Assembly (NCBI GenBank): GCA_026984135.1
Contig: JALSSR010000242.1
Location: 1-34,703, forward strand
Source: Bacteroidales bacterium
GTDB taxonomy: Bacteria > Bacteroidota > Bacteroidia > Bacteroidales > JAADJA01
Length of the DNA: 34,703 nt
Direction: 5' to 3'
Numbering within the stretch: the stretch's first letter is position 1; each line of letters starts with the position of its first letter. Below, one piece after another: positions 16,664 through 24,958 of this stretch. The position numbers and the translations under genes are program-made. The notes under the pieces are model-generated. The model had not been told where the DNA came from, ran no database searches, and worked only from the letters and a program-made list of their open reading frames with translations.

Positions 16664-17437
16664 ATGCCTGGACATAAACATTTTAACCGGATACTATTTC
16701 TTTTCGCAATTGGAATATTACTATTCAGTTCTTGTTCATCAAGAAAAAGATTGATGTACTTTTCAGAAAAGGAAAAAGAGCCGCCCGTTAATGAATTTAC
16801 GATAAAAAGAACAGTAAAAACAATACAACCCTTTGATAACTTATATATATGGGTAACAAGTATTGACGAAAAAACGCAAAAGGTATTTACCACAAGCTCC
16901 TCATTAAGTTCCGATTACATAAATATTGTCAGCTATATTGTAGATAAAGACGGGTATATAAACTTCCCTTTTGTGGGCCAAATAAATTTGAGAGGTTTAA
17001 CATTACAGGAGGCAAAAACCAAAATACAGGAAAAAGCAGGTGAATATTTTCCAAAAATTGAAATTACAGTAAAATTTGTTAATAATAAAGTTACTGTTTT
17101 GGGAGAAGTAGCAAGACCCGGAGCATACTCCTTTGCAAAAGACCAATTGACTATTTTTGAAGCATTAGGTCTAGCGGGTGGTGCAACAATTTACGGGAAA
17201 AAAAACAAGGTTATTTTGATAAGAGAAAAAGATAATAAAGTTAATTACAATTATCTGGATTTGACAAAGAAAGACATTGTATCTTCAGACTATTATTTCA
17301 TAATTCCAAACGATATAATTGTCATTAAGCCCGTAAAGGCAAGATTCAGATCGTTGAATCTGCTTAACTGGTCGCTTGTTTTATCAACAATCACCACTGG
17401 AGTAACTTTGTATTTGATATTTTATAAAAATAACTAA
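16664..17437 (+). CDS. Wza-like polysaccharide export lipoprotein
   Basis: A 257-residue outer-membrane-associated export protein. It has a lipoprotein signal with lipobox FSSC (Cys24), a Poly_export domain (about residues 50-140, including VDKDGYINFPFVGQINLRGLT) and an SLBB domain (about 143-225, including VTVLGEVARPGAYSF). A final hydrophobic segment (about 232-254) is usual in Bacteroidota versions, which lack the long helical barrel tail of E. coli Wza. It should form the periplasmic and outer-membrane channel for the polysaccharide. The stop codon is directly followed by the ATG of the wzc-like gene, so the two are translated together. Confidence 0.92.
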   Translation: MPGHKHFNRILFLFAIGILLFSSCSSRKRLMYFSEKEKEPPVNEFTIKRTVKTIQPFDNLYIWVTSIDEKTQKVFTTSSSLSSDYINIVSYIVDKDGYINFPFVGQINLRGLTLQEAKTKIQEKAGEYFPKIEITVKFVNNKVTVLGEVARPGAYSFAKDQLTIFEALGLAGGATIYGKKNKVILIREKDNKVNYNYLDLTKKDIVSSDYYFIIPNDIIVIKPVKARFRSLNLLNWSLVLSTITTGVTLYLIFYKNN

Positions 17438-19906
17438 ATGGCACGACCAGAGGAACTTTTTCAAAAGCAGGTAGATTATAAAGCACTGATATTAAAACTA
17501 TACAGAAAAAAGAAGTACTTTATAATTTCGATAATAATTACCGTAATTGCAGCTTTTGTCATCAATAAATTCAGCTCACCGGTTTTTACTAACCAAACGA
17601 CAATGTTACTGTCACAGGATAAACAAAATGCTTTTCTCGAATCGGGTAATATGATGCAGGGGATTGGACTTTTCCAAGGCAGTCAGGATATTGAAAATGA
17701 AATGCAAATTTTAAAATCATTTTCAGTTGTAAATCAAGCTATTAAAATCCTAAATTTTGAAGTCTCTTATTACATTGATGAACCTGTTATCCCGAAGATT
17801 AATATTCCTTTCACACTTGATTATGAACTCTACAAGGATTCTCCCATAACCGTTGTCATAAATCAAACACACCCGCAGGTAGTGGGCACAAGGTTTTATA
17901 TTGACATAGTTAATGATACCACCTATAAACTTTCTGTTGAAGCTGATAAAGCATTCCTTTTCGATTATGGAAAAGATAGGGGAGTCGGTTCTGTTGACAG
18001 CATAAATTATATAGGTACATTTAATTTCGGAGCACCTGTATCTGAAAAATATTTCAAATTTACCGTACTGCTAAAACGTATGATTTCAAAGGAAGAAATG
18101 CAGGGAAAAAAGCTCTTTTTTACAATGAACCATCTTAACTATATGACCTTGGGATATATGAGAAGGCTTAATGTCGAAACCGTTTCACAAAACTCTTCAT
18201 TTGTAAATATTACTTTTAGTGGTTCAAATCAGGCAAAAGTTACGGATTTCCTAAACACCTTAACAAAGGTATATCTGGAACAAAACCTGGAAAAAAAGAA
18301 CAGAATGGCTCTCAATACTATCAATTTTATTGACAGTCAGATACAGGATGTTGCAGATTCATTGGCATTAACGGAAAATAAACTACAATCCTTCAGATCA
18401 ACTAATAAAGTTATGGACCTAACATTTCAGGGACAAAAAATATATGAGCAGATGAATCAATTACAAGATAAACTTGCATCCCTACAAATGAAGCGTCAAT
18501 ATTATGACTATATTAAACAGTATTTTAACAAAAATGAAGACGTTAATGACTTGACTGCACCTTCCGCAATGAACATAGACGACGTGCAGCTTAATACACT
18601 TATCGGTCAACTTATGGAACTTAACAGTGAAAGAAATAAAATCATTGCCAGCAATACCCCGAAAAATGTTTATCTTAATGATATAAATACACAGATTAAT
18701 AATTTAAAGAAAACAATACTTGAGAATATAAGCTATAATTACAACCAACTTGATATTGCAATTCAGGAAGTTAACAGCAGAATGTCGGAACTCAACAAGC
18801 AAATAGCAAGAATGCCACGAACGGAGAGAGAACTTTTTGGAATTGAAAGAAAATTCAAACTAAATGATGCCATATACACTTTTCTTTTGCAGAAAAAGGC
18901 GGAAGCTCAAATTGCAAGAGCTTCCAATGCCCCTGATTATGAAGTTATTGACGAAGCCAAATATTTTATGGCAACGCAAATAGCACCAAGAACAAACCTT
19001 AATTACATTATAGCACTGTTCATCGGATTTCTGATTCCTTTGGCATTTATCCTGGCACGCGACTTTTTCAACGTTAAGCTTGTGGAGCCAAAGGATGTTG
19101 AAGCATTGACCGACCTTCCCGTAATAGGGAGCATTCTGAATAACAAAATGAAATCGGATACCGTAATAAAGGATTATCCCAAATCACCAATTGCCGATTC
19201 TTTCAGAGCCGTAAGAACAAACCTCAATTTTTTTGCCAAAGGAAAGGAAAAATTAACAATTTTGGTGACTTCATCAATCAGCGGAGACGGAAAATCATTT
19301 TGTGCAACAAACCTTGCTTCAGTTTATGCTTTGTTTGGGAAAAAGACTCTTTTAATCGGATTTGATCTGAGAAAACCGGGATTACATTTGGATTTCGAAT
19401 TAACAAACGACAAAGGAATAACATCATATCTCATAAATGAAGCATCTATTACGGAGATTATTCAGCCAACTCCAATAAAAAATCTTGATTTTATTGCTGC
19501 AGGCCCTACACCGCCTAATCCTATGGAACTTATTGCTTCGGATAAAACCAAAGAACTATTTGACAACCTGAAAAACAGGTATGATTACATTATTATTGAC
19601 TCCTCTCCCATCGGTGCCGTTGCCGATTCGTTTCTACTTGTTGAGCATGTTGATGTCAGCATCTTTGTTACAAGACTAAACTACACTATAAAAGATCTGA
19701 TATCAGAAAATCTAAAGAACATCGAAAGAAAGAACTTATCGAACTTCACTGTCCTTATTAACGATCTTAAGTTGACAAAAACTTCATACGGTTACGTTTA
19801 CCACTCTAAGTATTATCAGCAAGATACTAAAACCGGATGGTTTGGAAAATTATTTGCAAAGAAGAATAAGAAAAAAAGAAAAAAAACCAAATCAAAAAAG
19901 GTTTAG
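17438..19906 (+). CDS. Wzc-like polysaccharide co-polymerase and tyrosine autokinase
   Basis: An 822-residue inner-membrane protein that controls chain length and export. The N-terminal Wzz domain lies after a membrane segment (about residues 29-46). A long periplasmic coiled-coil region (about 290-490) leads to a second membrane segment (about 524-545). The cytoplasmic BY-kinase domain follows, with Walker A SGDGKSF (Lys619), Walker A' LLIGFDLRKP and Walker B IIIDSSPIG. The C-terminal tail has a tyrosine cluster (SYGYVYHSKYY) for autophosphorylation and then a strongly basic, Lys-rich end. No separate tyrosine phosphatase (Wzb) gene is seen beside it. Confidence 0.94.
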   Translation: MARPEELFQKQVDYKALILKLYRKKKYFIISIIITVIAAFVINKFSSPVFTNQTTMLLSQDKQNAFLESGNMMQGIGLFQGSQDIENEMQILKSFSVVNQAIKILNFEVSYYIDEPVIPKINIPFTLDYELYKDSPITVVINQTHPQVVGTRFYIDIVNDTTYKLSVEADKAFLFDYGKDRGVGSVDSINYIGTFNFGAPVSEKYFKFTVLLKRMISKEEMQGKKLFFTMNHLNYMTLGYMRRLNVETVSQNSSFVNITFSGSNQAKVTDFLNTLTKVYLEQNLEKKNRMALNTINFIDSQIQDVADSLALTENKLQSFRSTNKVMDLTFQGQKIYEQMNQLQDKLASLQMKRQYYDYIKQYFNKNEDVNDLTAPSAMNIDDVQLNTLIGQLMELNSERNKIIASNTPKNVYLNDINTQINNLKKTILENISYNYNQLDIAIQEVNSRMSELNKQIARMPRTERELFGIERKFKLNDAIYTFLLQKKAEAQIARASNAPDYEVIDEAKYFMATQIAPRTNLNYIIALFIGFLIPLAFILARDFFNVKLVEPKDVEALTDLPVIGSILNNKMKSDTVIKDYPKSPIADSFRAVRTNLNFFAKGKEKLTILVTSSISGDGKSFCATNLASVYALFGKKTLLIGFDLRKPGLHLDFELTNDKGITSYLINEASITEIIQPTPIKNLDFIAAGPTPPNPMELIASDKTKELFDNLKNRYDYIIIDSSPIGAVADSFLLVEHVDVSIFVTRLNYTIKDLISENLKNIERKNLSNFTVLINDLKLTKTSYGYVYHSKYYQQDTKTGWFGKLFAKKNKKKRKKTKSKKV

Positions 19907-19926
19907 TATAATATTTTCAAAAAGCA

Positions 19927-19952
19927 GGAGTTTTCTATATCAAACTCCTTTT
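19927..19952 (+). terminator. Hairpin between wzc and sfsA
   Basis: GGAGTTT (19927-19933) pairs with AAACTCC (19942-19948), followed by TTTTA. It probably ends the wza-wzc transcript. Because it finishes only six bases before the sfsA ATG, it may instead, or also, mask that start. Confidence 0.5.
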
Positions 19953-19954
19953 AT

Positions 19955-20653
19955 ATGATTTTTGAAAAACCGCTGATTCCAGGAAAACTGATAAAACGAT
20001 ATAAGCGTTTTCTTGCTGATATAGAACTTTCGGACAATACAATTGTCACGGCACATTGCACCAATTCAGGCTCAATGAAAAGTTGTATTGAGGAAGGTGC
20101 ACCCGTTTATTTATCACCGGCAAAAAATCCCAAAAGAAAAACAAAGTACACTTGGGAGATGATTTTCATTAATGGCGGCTGGGTCGGAATTAACACCTCC
20201 AATCCCAATAAACTTGCATTTGAGGCTATTAAGGAAGGAAGAATAGAAAAACTTAAAGGATACTCATTTGTAAAACAGGAGGTGACATTTGGCAACAGCC
20301 GTTTTGACCTCTATGCAGAAAATGAAACAGAAAAATGCTTTATCGAAGTAAAAAACGTGACTTACAAAGAGGGAAAATATGCTTTGTTTCCCGATGCAGT
20401 TACAAAAAGAGGGAAAAAACATCTCGAAACACTAATTGATGTTAAAAAGCAAGGAATGAGAGCCGTTATGCTTTATATAGTACAAAGAGAAGATGTGGAA
20501 GCATTCGGACCTGCCCGGAATATTGACCCGGACTATGCAAACGCCTTAGATAAAGCTGTTTATGAAGGCGTTGAAATAATTGCAATTACTGCAAATGTTA
20601 CACCACAACACATTTTGCTGACTAATGAATTGGCTGTTAAGCTCCATAAATAA
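19955..20653 (+). CDS. sfsA: SfsA family protein
   Basis: A 232-residue protein of the SfsA family, named for sugar fermentation stimulation in E. coli. Typical segments are LIPGKLIKRYKRFLADIEL at the start, AHCTNSGSMKSC, WVGINTSNPN near residue 75, the central RFDLYAENETEKCFIEVKNVT (a PD-(D/E)xK nuclease-like core: Asp, then Glu-x-Lys), and FPDAVTKRGKKHLETL. The molecular role is not settled; nucleic-acid binding or cleavage has been suggested for the family. Two bases separate it from the next small ORF. Confidence 0.92.
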   Translation: MIFEKPLIPGKLIKRYKRFLADIELSDNTIVTAHCTNSGSMKSCIEEGAPVYLSPAKNPKRKTKYTWEMIFINGGWVGINTSNPNKLAFEAIKEGRIEKLKGYSFVKQEVTFGNSRFDLYAENETEKCFIEVKNVTYKEGKYALFPDAVTKRGKKHLETLIDVKKQGMRAVMLYIVQREDVEAFGPARNIDPDYANALDKAVYEGVEIIAITANVTPQHILLTNELAVKLHK

Positions 20654-20655
20654 AA

Positions 20656-20838
20656 ATGAATTATATTTGCAAAGTGAAAAAAATTGACAGATATAAACGA
20701 CAGCGCTACGAAATTTCAATAAAGATAATTGAGCTGGAAGATAAGATGGCAAAAGGGATGATATCGAAAAAGGAGGAAAAGGAAATTGAAATTCTGAAGC
20801 AGATGCAGGAAAAGCTTGATAAAAAAATTAATGATTGA
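20656..20838 (+). CDS. Small charged coiled-coil protein (60 aa)
   Basis: A 60-residue, very basic protein that is almost wholly helical by appearance, with heptad-like spacing of Ile, Leu and Met in IIELEDKMAKG and EIEILKQMQEKLDKK. The ATG lies two bases after the sfsA stop codon, and the DUF302 gene starts 18 bases after its end, so the position fits a three-gene operon. The family is not recognised. A chance frame in AT-rich DNA cannot be excluded. Confidence 0.5.
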   Translation: MNYICKVKKIDRYKRQRYEISIKIIELEDKMAKGMISKKEEKEIEILKQMQEKLDKKIND

Positions 20839-20856
20839 AATTAATATACCCAAAAA

Positions 20857-21243
20857 ATGAATTATTATTTAACGAAAACCGTTGAGGGCGATTTCGAGAA
20901 GGTCGTCAGAAATGTTACCGACTTACTTAAAGAAGAAAATATTGAGATAATCACCAAAATTGATGTTGACGATATGCTCAATAAAAAGCTCAATCTCGAC
21001 TATAAAAAATATTTGATTTTAGGGACATGTGACCCGATGTTTGCAATAAGAGCCTTGCAGGCGGAGGATAAAATCGGCACATTACTTCCCTGCAATGTTT
21101 CCATTATAGATCAGGGAGAAGGCAAAGTCGAAATAGCTATTGTTAATGCTTCCAATGTAATGAGGGATATAAAAAATTCAGCATTACAACTCATAGCTAC
21201 CGAGATGAGCGAAAAATTCGAACGTGTTCTACTTAAGCTTTAA
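20857..21243 (+). CDS. DUF302 domain protein
   Basis: A 128-residue cytoplasmic protein. DUF302 covers most of it: the start YYLTKTVEGDFEKVVRNVTDLLKEENIEI, the conserved KYLILGTCDPMFAIRALQAEDKIGTLLPCNV, and DQGEGKVEIAIVNAS. Members are small alpha-beta proteins of unknown role; some bind copper or are found with thiol chemistry genes, and here Cys residues occur in GTCDP and LPCNV. It is the last gene of the sfsA group and converges with the OmpA-family gene. Confidence 0.88.
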   Translation: MNYYLTKTVEGDFEKVVRNVTDLLKEENIEIITKIDVDDMLNKKLNLDYKKYLILGTCDPMFAIRALQAEDKIGTLLPCNVSIIDQGEGKVEIAIVNASNVMRDIKNSALQLIATEMSEKFERVLLKL

Positions 21244-21328
21244 GGTTAAATATTCACACTTATACTGAAACGCATAAACTTTTCAAATTCTCTTTGATGT
21301 AGTTGTTTGGGTTATAGCAAGTCTAACT

Positions 21329-21348
21329 CGAAAAAAATTGCATTTTCG
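21329..21348. terminator. Weak hairpin between convergent genes
   Basis: CGAAAA (21329-21334) and TTTTCG (21343-21348) form a short AT-rich stem between the DUF302 gene and the OmpA-family gene. Its symmetry would suit both directions, but the stem is weak. Confidence 0.3.
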
Positions 21349-21360
21349 TTCAGCATCAGT

Positions 21361-23304
21361 TTACATTCCTGTCACCTTAAATTCGGTTCTGCGGTTGTTA
21401 TGTCTTCCCAGGTCGGTTTCATTTGTATCAACAGGCATTGCTTCTCCATATCCCTTGTACGTAAGTCTTGAAGGCTCAACACCTTTGGTCACAAGATAAT
21501 CATAAACCGATTTTGCCCTGTTTTTCGACAATTCCATATTATATACTTCAGAACCAACATTATCTGTATGGCCGCTTATTTCAATTTTAATATCCGGATT
21601 ATTCATCAACAATTCATATAGCTTATTGAGTTCTATCTTTGACTCCGGCTTCAGTTCATATTTGTCGGTTTCAAAGAAAATATTCTTCAAAACTACCGAC
21701 TCTCCAACCTTAATCGGTTTAAGAGGGATATCTTTATGAACAGGCTCCGTAATCTTATGTTCTCCGGAAAGATTAAAATTTTCGGAATAAAACAAGTACC
21801 CGTTTTTCGAGACATTCAATGCATAATCGTGATTTGTCGGGAGGCAAACTAAAAAATCGCCGTTACCTTTGTTCGAGAATGACTGTACAACCGTATTGCC
21901 CGTTTTGAGATCAATAAGTTCAAATCTTGCTTTAAGTTTCTTTTTCGTTTCACTGTCAAAAACAAAACCTTTCATATATGTAACCGGTTCGGGACGAGCA
22001 CCTTCATAAAGTTCAAAAGAATACAAATCCAGTCCGCCGAATCCCTCGGGTCTGTCGGAGGCAAACATAGCCAACTCACCGTCGGTACTGATCAAAATAC
22101 TGTTTTCCGATTTCCACGTGTTTATCGGATATCCGAGGTTCACAGGCTCACCCCAGTTTCCAAGGCTGTCTTTTCGGGAATAAAAGATGTCGAGCTTTCC
22201 CATACCGACATGACCGTCCGAGGAAAAATAGAGTGTCCGGTTATCAGGGTGAATAAAAACAGAACCTTCATACCCTTCGGTATTAATATTGGGTCCGAGT
22301 TTTTCGGGTATGCTCCACTCATTATTTTCATCAAGAACGGAAACAAAGATGTCATAATTATTATCACGGTTGCTGATAAAATAAAGCGTTTTCCCGTCTG
22401 AAGACAAAGATGGTTGCGACTCCCAGAATCTTGAGTTTACCGGCTTACCAATATTATAGGGCGTTGTCCAGGACATAGCGTCACGAGTTGAAACAAACAA
22501 ATCACATCTGCCATATCCTCTCCTGCCGTTCTCATATCCATTTAATCCCTCACAGGCAGTAAAGATTAAAACATTTCCGTCAACCGATAAAGAAGGTGCG
22601 CCTTCATTTCTGTCGGAATTTATCGGAGGTCCTATATTTCTTGCTTCACTCCAACCGCCATCATTCTTGTAACTTAAATAAAAATCCTCCTGCTTACCCG
22701 TGTATGTTCCGGGAGCGGCTATTAATCTTGTAAATAATAATGTTTGGTTATCTGCCGTAAGGCAAGGAAAATACTCATCCCTTTCAGTGTTGACATTACC
22801 ACCTAAATTTACCGGTTTAAAAGGAACCGGATTTGAAATTGCCCGGATAGCAAATTTGCAATCTTTAATATGTTTTATCGAAACGGTTTTATTCTTGTCA
22901 TTTATCCCGGAAAACCCAACATACGAATAATAGTGCGAAAGGGCATCTTTGTATATTCCGTTACCATATTCCAGTTGGGCAACAAAAAAATATGCGGAAG
23001 GATATTTATCTTTATCAATGTCCAATGCCTTTTTGTAATTATTAATAGCCGATGTATCCTTTCCTGTCTCTTCATACATCTGAGCAAGCGTCAAGTAGGC
23101 TTCCACAAATTCAGGATCTTTTTCAATCGCCTTTTTAAAAAGCATCTCCGCTTCATCAAACTTTTCAATTCTATAACTATTCTGACCTTCAACAAACAAC
23201 TTAACAGCCTTTTTTGACTTTGTTGAAAAATCCTGCCCGTAAATGATATATGGGATTACTAAAAAAGCAATAAACAAGAAAAACAAATTAGCTCTAACCT
23301 TCAT
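21361..23304 (-). CDS. TPR/PD40/OmpA-family peptidoglycan-binding protein
   Basis: A 647-residue envelope protein. I start it at ATG 23304, which gives a good signal peptide (KVRANLFFLFIAFLVIPYIIYGQ without its first Met); a TTG eight codons earlier is less likely. TPR repeats occupy about residues 25-125. Five WD40-like PD40 repeats follow (about 160-410), each like YFPCLTADNQTLLF or WESQPSLSSDGKTLYF. Next is a carboxypeptidase-regulatory-like beta domain (about 425-510), and last an OmpA domain with ISGHTDNVGSEVYNMELSKNRA and GRHNNRRTEF, which binds peptidoglycan. The role is probably to link an outer-membrane complex to the wall. Confidence 0.9.
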   Translation of the reverse strand: MKVRANLFFLFIAFLVIPYIIYGQDFSTKSKKAVKLFVEGQNSYRIEKFDEAEMLFKKAIEKDPEFVEAYLTLAQMYEETGKDTSAINNYKKALDIDKDKYPSAYFFVAQLEYGNGIYKDALSHYYSYVGFSGINDKNKTVSIKHIKDCKFAIRAISNPVPFKPVNLGGNVNTERDEYFPCLTADNQTLLFTRLIAAPGTYTGKQEDFYLSYKNDGGWSEARNIGPPINSDRNEGAPSLSVDGNVLIFTACEGLNGYENGRRGYGRCDLFVSTRDAMSWTTPYNIGKPVNSRFWESQPSLSSDGKTLYFISNRDNNYDIFVSVLDENNEWSIPEKLGPNINTEGYEGSVFIHPDNRTLYFSSDGHVGMGKLDIFYSRKDSLGNWGEPVNLGYPINTWKSENSILISTDGELAMFASDRPEGFGGLDLYSFELYEGARPEPVTYMKGFVFDSETKKKLKARFELIDLKTGNTVVQSFSNKGNGDFLVCLPTNHDYALNVSKNGYLFYSENFNLSGEHKITEPVHKDIPLKPIKVGESVVLKNIFFETDKYELKPESKIELNKLYELLMNNPDIKIEISGHTDNVGSEVYNMELSKNRAKSVYDYLVTKGVEPSRLTYKGYGEAMPVDTNETDLGRHNNRRTEFKVTGM

Positions 23305-23325
23305 AATTGTAAACTTTGTCGGAAA

Positions 23326-23333
23326 CAAAAGTA
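23326..23333 (-). promoter_or_regulatory. Candidate -7 box for the OmpA-family gene
   Basis: The minus strand reads TACTTTTG, matching TAnnTTTG, 22 bases before the ATG at 23304. This also argues against the longer frame that begins inside it. No -33 box fits. Confidence 0.4.
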
Positions 23334-23367
23334 ATACTATTTTATCTATTACAGGGTTGCAATAGTT

Positions 23368-24000
23368 TTACGGTATTCTCATATACTTATGACTTTGCAA
23401 CGACACCAGCCATTTCGGATTATTTTTCACATACTCGACAATCGGTTCCATCATCGTATCTCTCACACTCCACTCGGGTTGCAAAAAAAGAGAACACTGC
23501 TCTCCCACCCTGCCGGCATTTTTTTCAGCCCACTCAAAATCACCCTTCGATTGAATAATCACTTTCAACTCATTTGCCTTTTCAAATATCTCTTGCAAAG
23601 GCGGACTGTTTTTTTTGGGAGAGAGACAAATCCAGTCCCATTCTCCGGTTAAGGGATGTGCCCCCGAAGTTTCCAGGTAGGTTTTAATCCCCCTGATTTT
23701 CAGCTCGGAGCAAAAATAGTCCAAATTATACATCAACGGTTCACCGCCCGTTACTACAACAGCTTTAGCAGGACATTCGGCAACGCGCTCAACAATAGCA
23801 TCGGTATCTGTCAAAGGCCAGAGTTTAGCATTCCACGACTCTTTAACGTCGCACCAGCTACATCCCACATCGCAACCTCCGATACGGGTAAAATATGCAG
23901 GTTTTCCCGTATGGAAACCTTCTCCCTGAATGGTGTAAAAATCTTCCATCAAAGGAAGCTCCAAACCTTTCTCCAACCTTTCGTTTTTCAATTCCGTCAT
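23368..24000 (-). CDS. queE: 7-carboxy-7-deazaguanine synthase QueE
   Basis: A 210-residue radical SAM enzyme that turns 6-carboxytetrahydropterin into 7-carboxy-7-deazaguanine in queuosine precursor synthesis. The start has FYTIQGEGFHTGKPAYFTRI, then the iron-sulfur cluster motif CDVGCSWC (Cys43, Cys47, Cys50), and TGGEP at 84-88 for SAM binding. The C-terminal PEWS and LQSHKYMRIP are typical of QueE. The length is normal. Only four bases separate it from the secreted protein gene upstream on the same strand. The other queuosine genes are not in the window. Confidence 0.95.
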   Translation of the reverse strand: MTELKNERLEKGLELPLMEDFYTIQGEGFHTGKPAYFTRIGGCDVGCSWCDVKESWNAKLWPLTDTDAIVERVAECPAKAVVVTGGEPLMYNLDYFCSELKIRGIKTYLETSGAHPLTGEWDWICLSPKKNSPPLQEIFEKANELKVIIQSKGDFEWAEKNAGRVGEQCSLFLQPEWSVRDTMMEPIVEYVKNNPKWLVSLQSHKYMRIP

Positions 24001-24004
24001 CGTC

Positions 24005-24931
24005 CTATTTCATCTCTTTTTCAACTGTATTAACCAAGTCAAACCGGAATGCCGATTGTTTAAACCTTTTTGTTTCTTCACAAGTAATAATAATATTTTT
24101 CTCATCCATCCAGACAACGCCTTCTGTTTGGGCATCTTTCATTTTGGGAAAGTTCACTCTGAATACTTTTTCACAATCGAAGCTGTTTCCGTCAAATCCT
24201 TTAAACAAAAAAACAAACGGAATATAGTCCTTATAGCCCGCAAGCACAATGTTTCCGGTTTCTTTGTTATAATCGGCACCGGTTATCAATCCGTTAACAT
24301 CAAAAGAAGAGACAGGTTCAAGGGAATATGTTCCCTCAGATTTCGGCAACTTATACATCCGTGTTTTCCGGTCGGCCCAATCCTTTGAAAAGATAATTAA
24401 AGAATCTCCGAAATTTGTAACGGCCTCACAATCAAAGTTATTTTTTTGCCGCTTAAGTGTAAATGATTCCTGATCACCATATGAAAAACTAATCTTTCGC
24501 GCCTCAACTTCCACCTTTTTACCCTTTCCGATATCCCTTTTTAATATTTTATAAATTGTAAGGTTTTTCCTATTCCCTCTGTTATTTCCAAAATCGCCCA
24601 GATAAATATATTCATCATCCTGTGTTATATCTTCCCAGTCATGATTTTCACCGTTTTTTATTCTGACCGTTTTCAATACCTTTCCCGACTTCTTATCCAT
24701 CTTATAAATCTCAGGCTCTCCTCCGCTGTCGTTAAAAGTCCACAGGCAATCCTCATACAAGATGACTCCCGAAGATTCATTTACCTTTTTCGACAACTTG
24801 CTGTAAATACCCAAGACACTTTGATAGTCAACAACTTTATATAATTGCTCTCCTTTCTGAGCAAACGTTCCATTAAATAAAAACAGAAGAAATAAGACAA
24901 AGGAATATGGTTTCAAATTATTTGACTTCAC
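24005..24931 (-). CDS. Secreted beta-propeller-like protein of unknown function
   Basis: A 308-residue protein with a signal peptide (KSNNLKPYSFVLFLLFLFNG, ending near TFAQ). The mature part has repeated four-strand-like blocks, with segments such as LWTFNDSGGEPEIYKMDKKSGKV, HDWEDITQDDEYIYLGDFGNN and DCEAVTNFGDSLIIFSKDW. The Asp/Glu-rich turns (HDWEDI, DCEAV, QTEGV) resemble those of esterase-like or SdiA-regulated beta-propellers that bind calcium. No enzyme can be assigned. It lies in the folD-queE stretch with gaps of 27 and 4 bases and is likely co-transcribed, although its periplasmic place has no obvious link to those enzymes. Confidence 0.75.
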   Translation of the reverse strand: MKSNNLKPYSFVLFLLFLFNGTFAQKGEQLYKVVDYQSVLGIYSKLSKKVNESSGVILYEDCLWTFNDSGGEPEIYKMDKKSGKVLKTVRIKNGENHDWEDITQDDEYIYLGDFGNNRGNRKNLTIYKILKRDIGKGKKVEVEARKISFSYGDQESFTLKRQKNNFDCEAVTNFGDSLIIFSKDWADRKTRMYKLPKSEGTYSLEPVSSFDVNGLITGADYNKETGNIVLAGYKDYIPFVFLFKGFDGNSFDCEKVFRVNFPKMKDAQTEGVVWMDEKNIIITCEETKRFKQSAFRFDLVNTVEKEMK

Positions 24932-24958
24932 GACAGATGAATTAAAAAATAAAAACTA

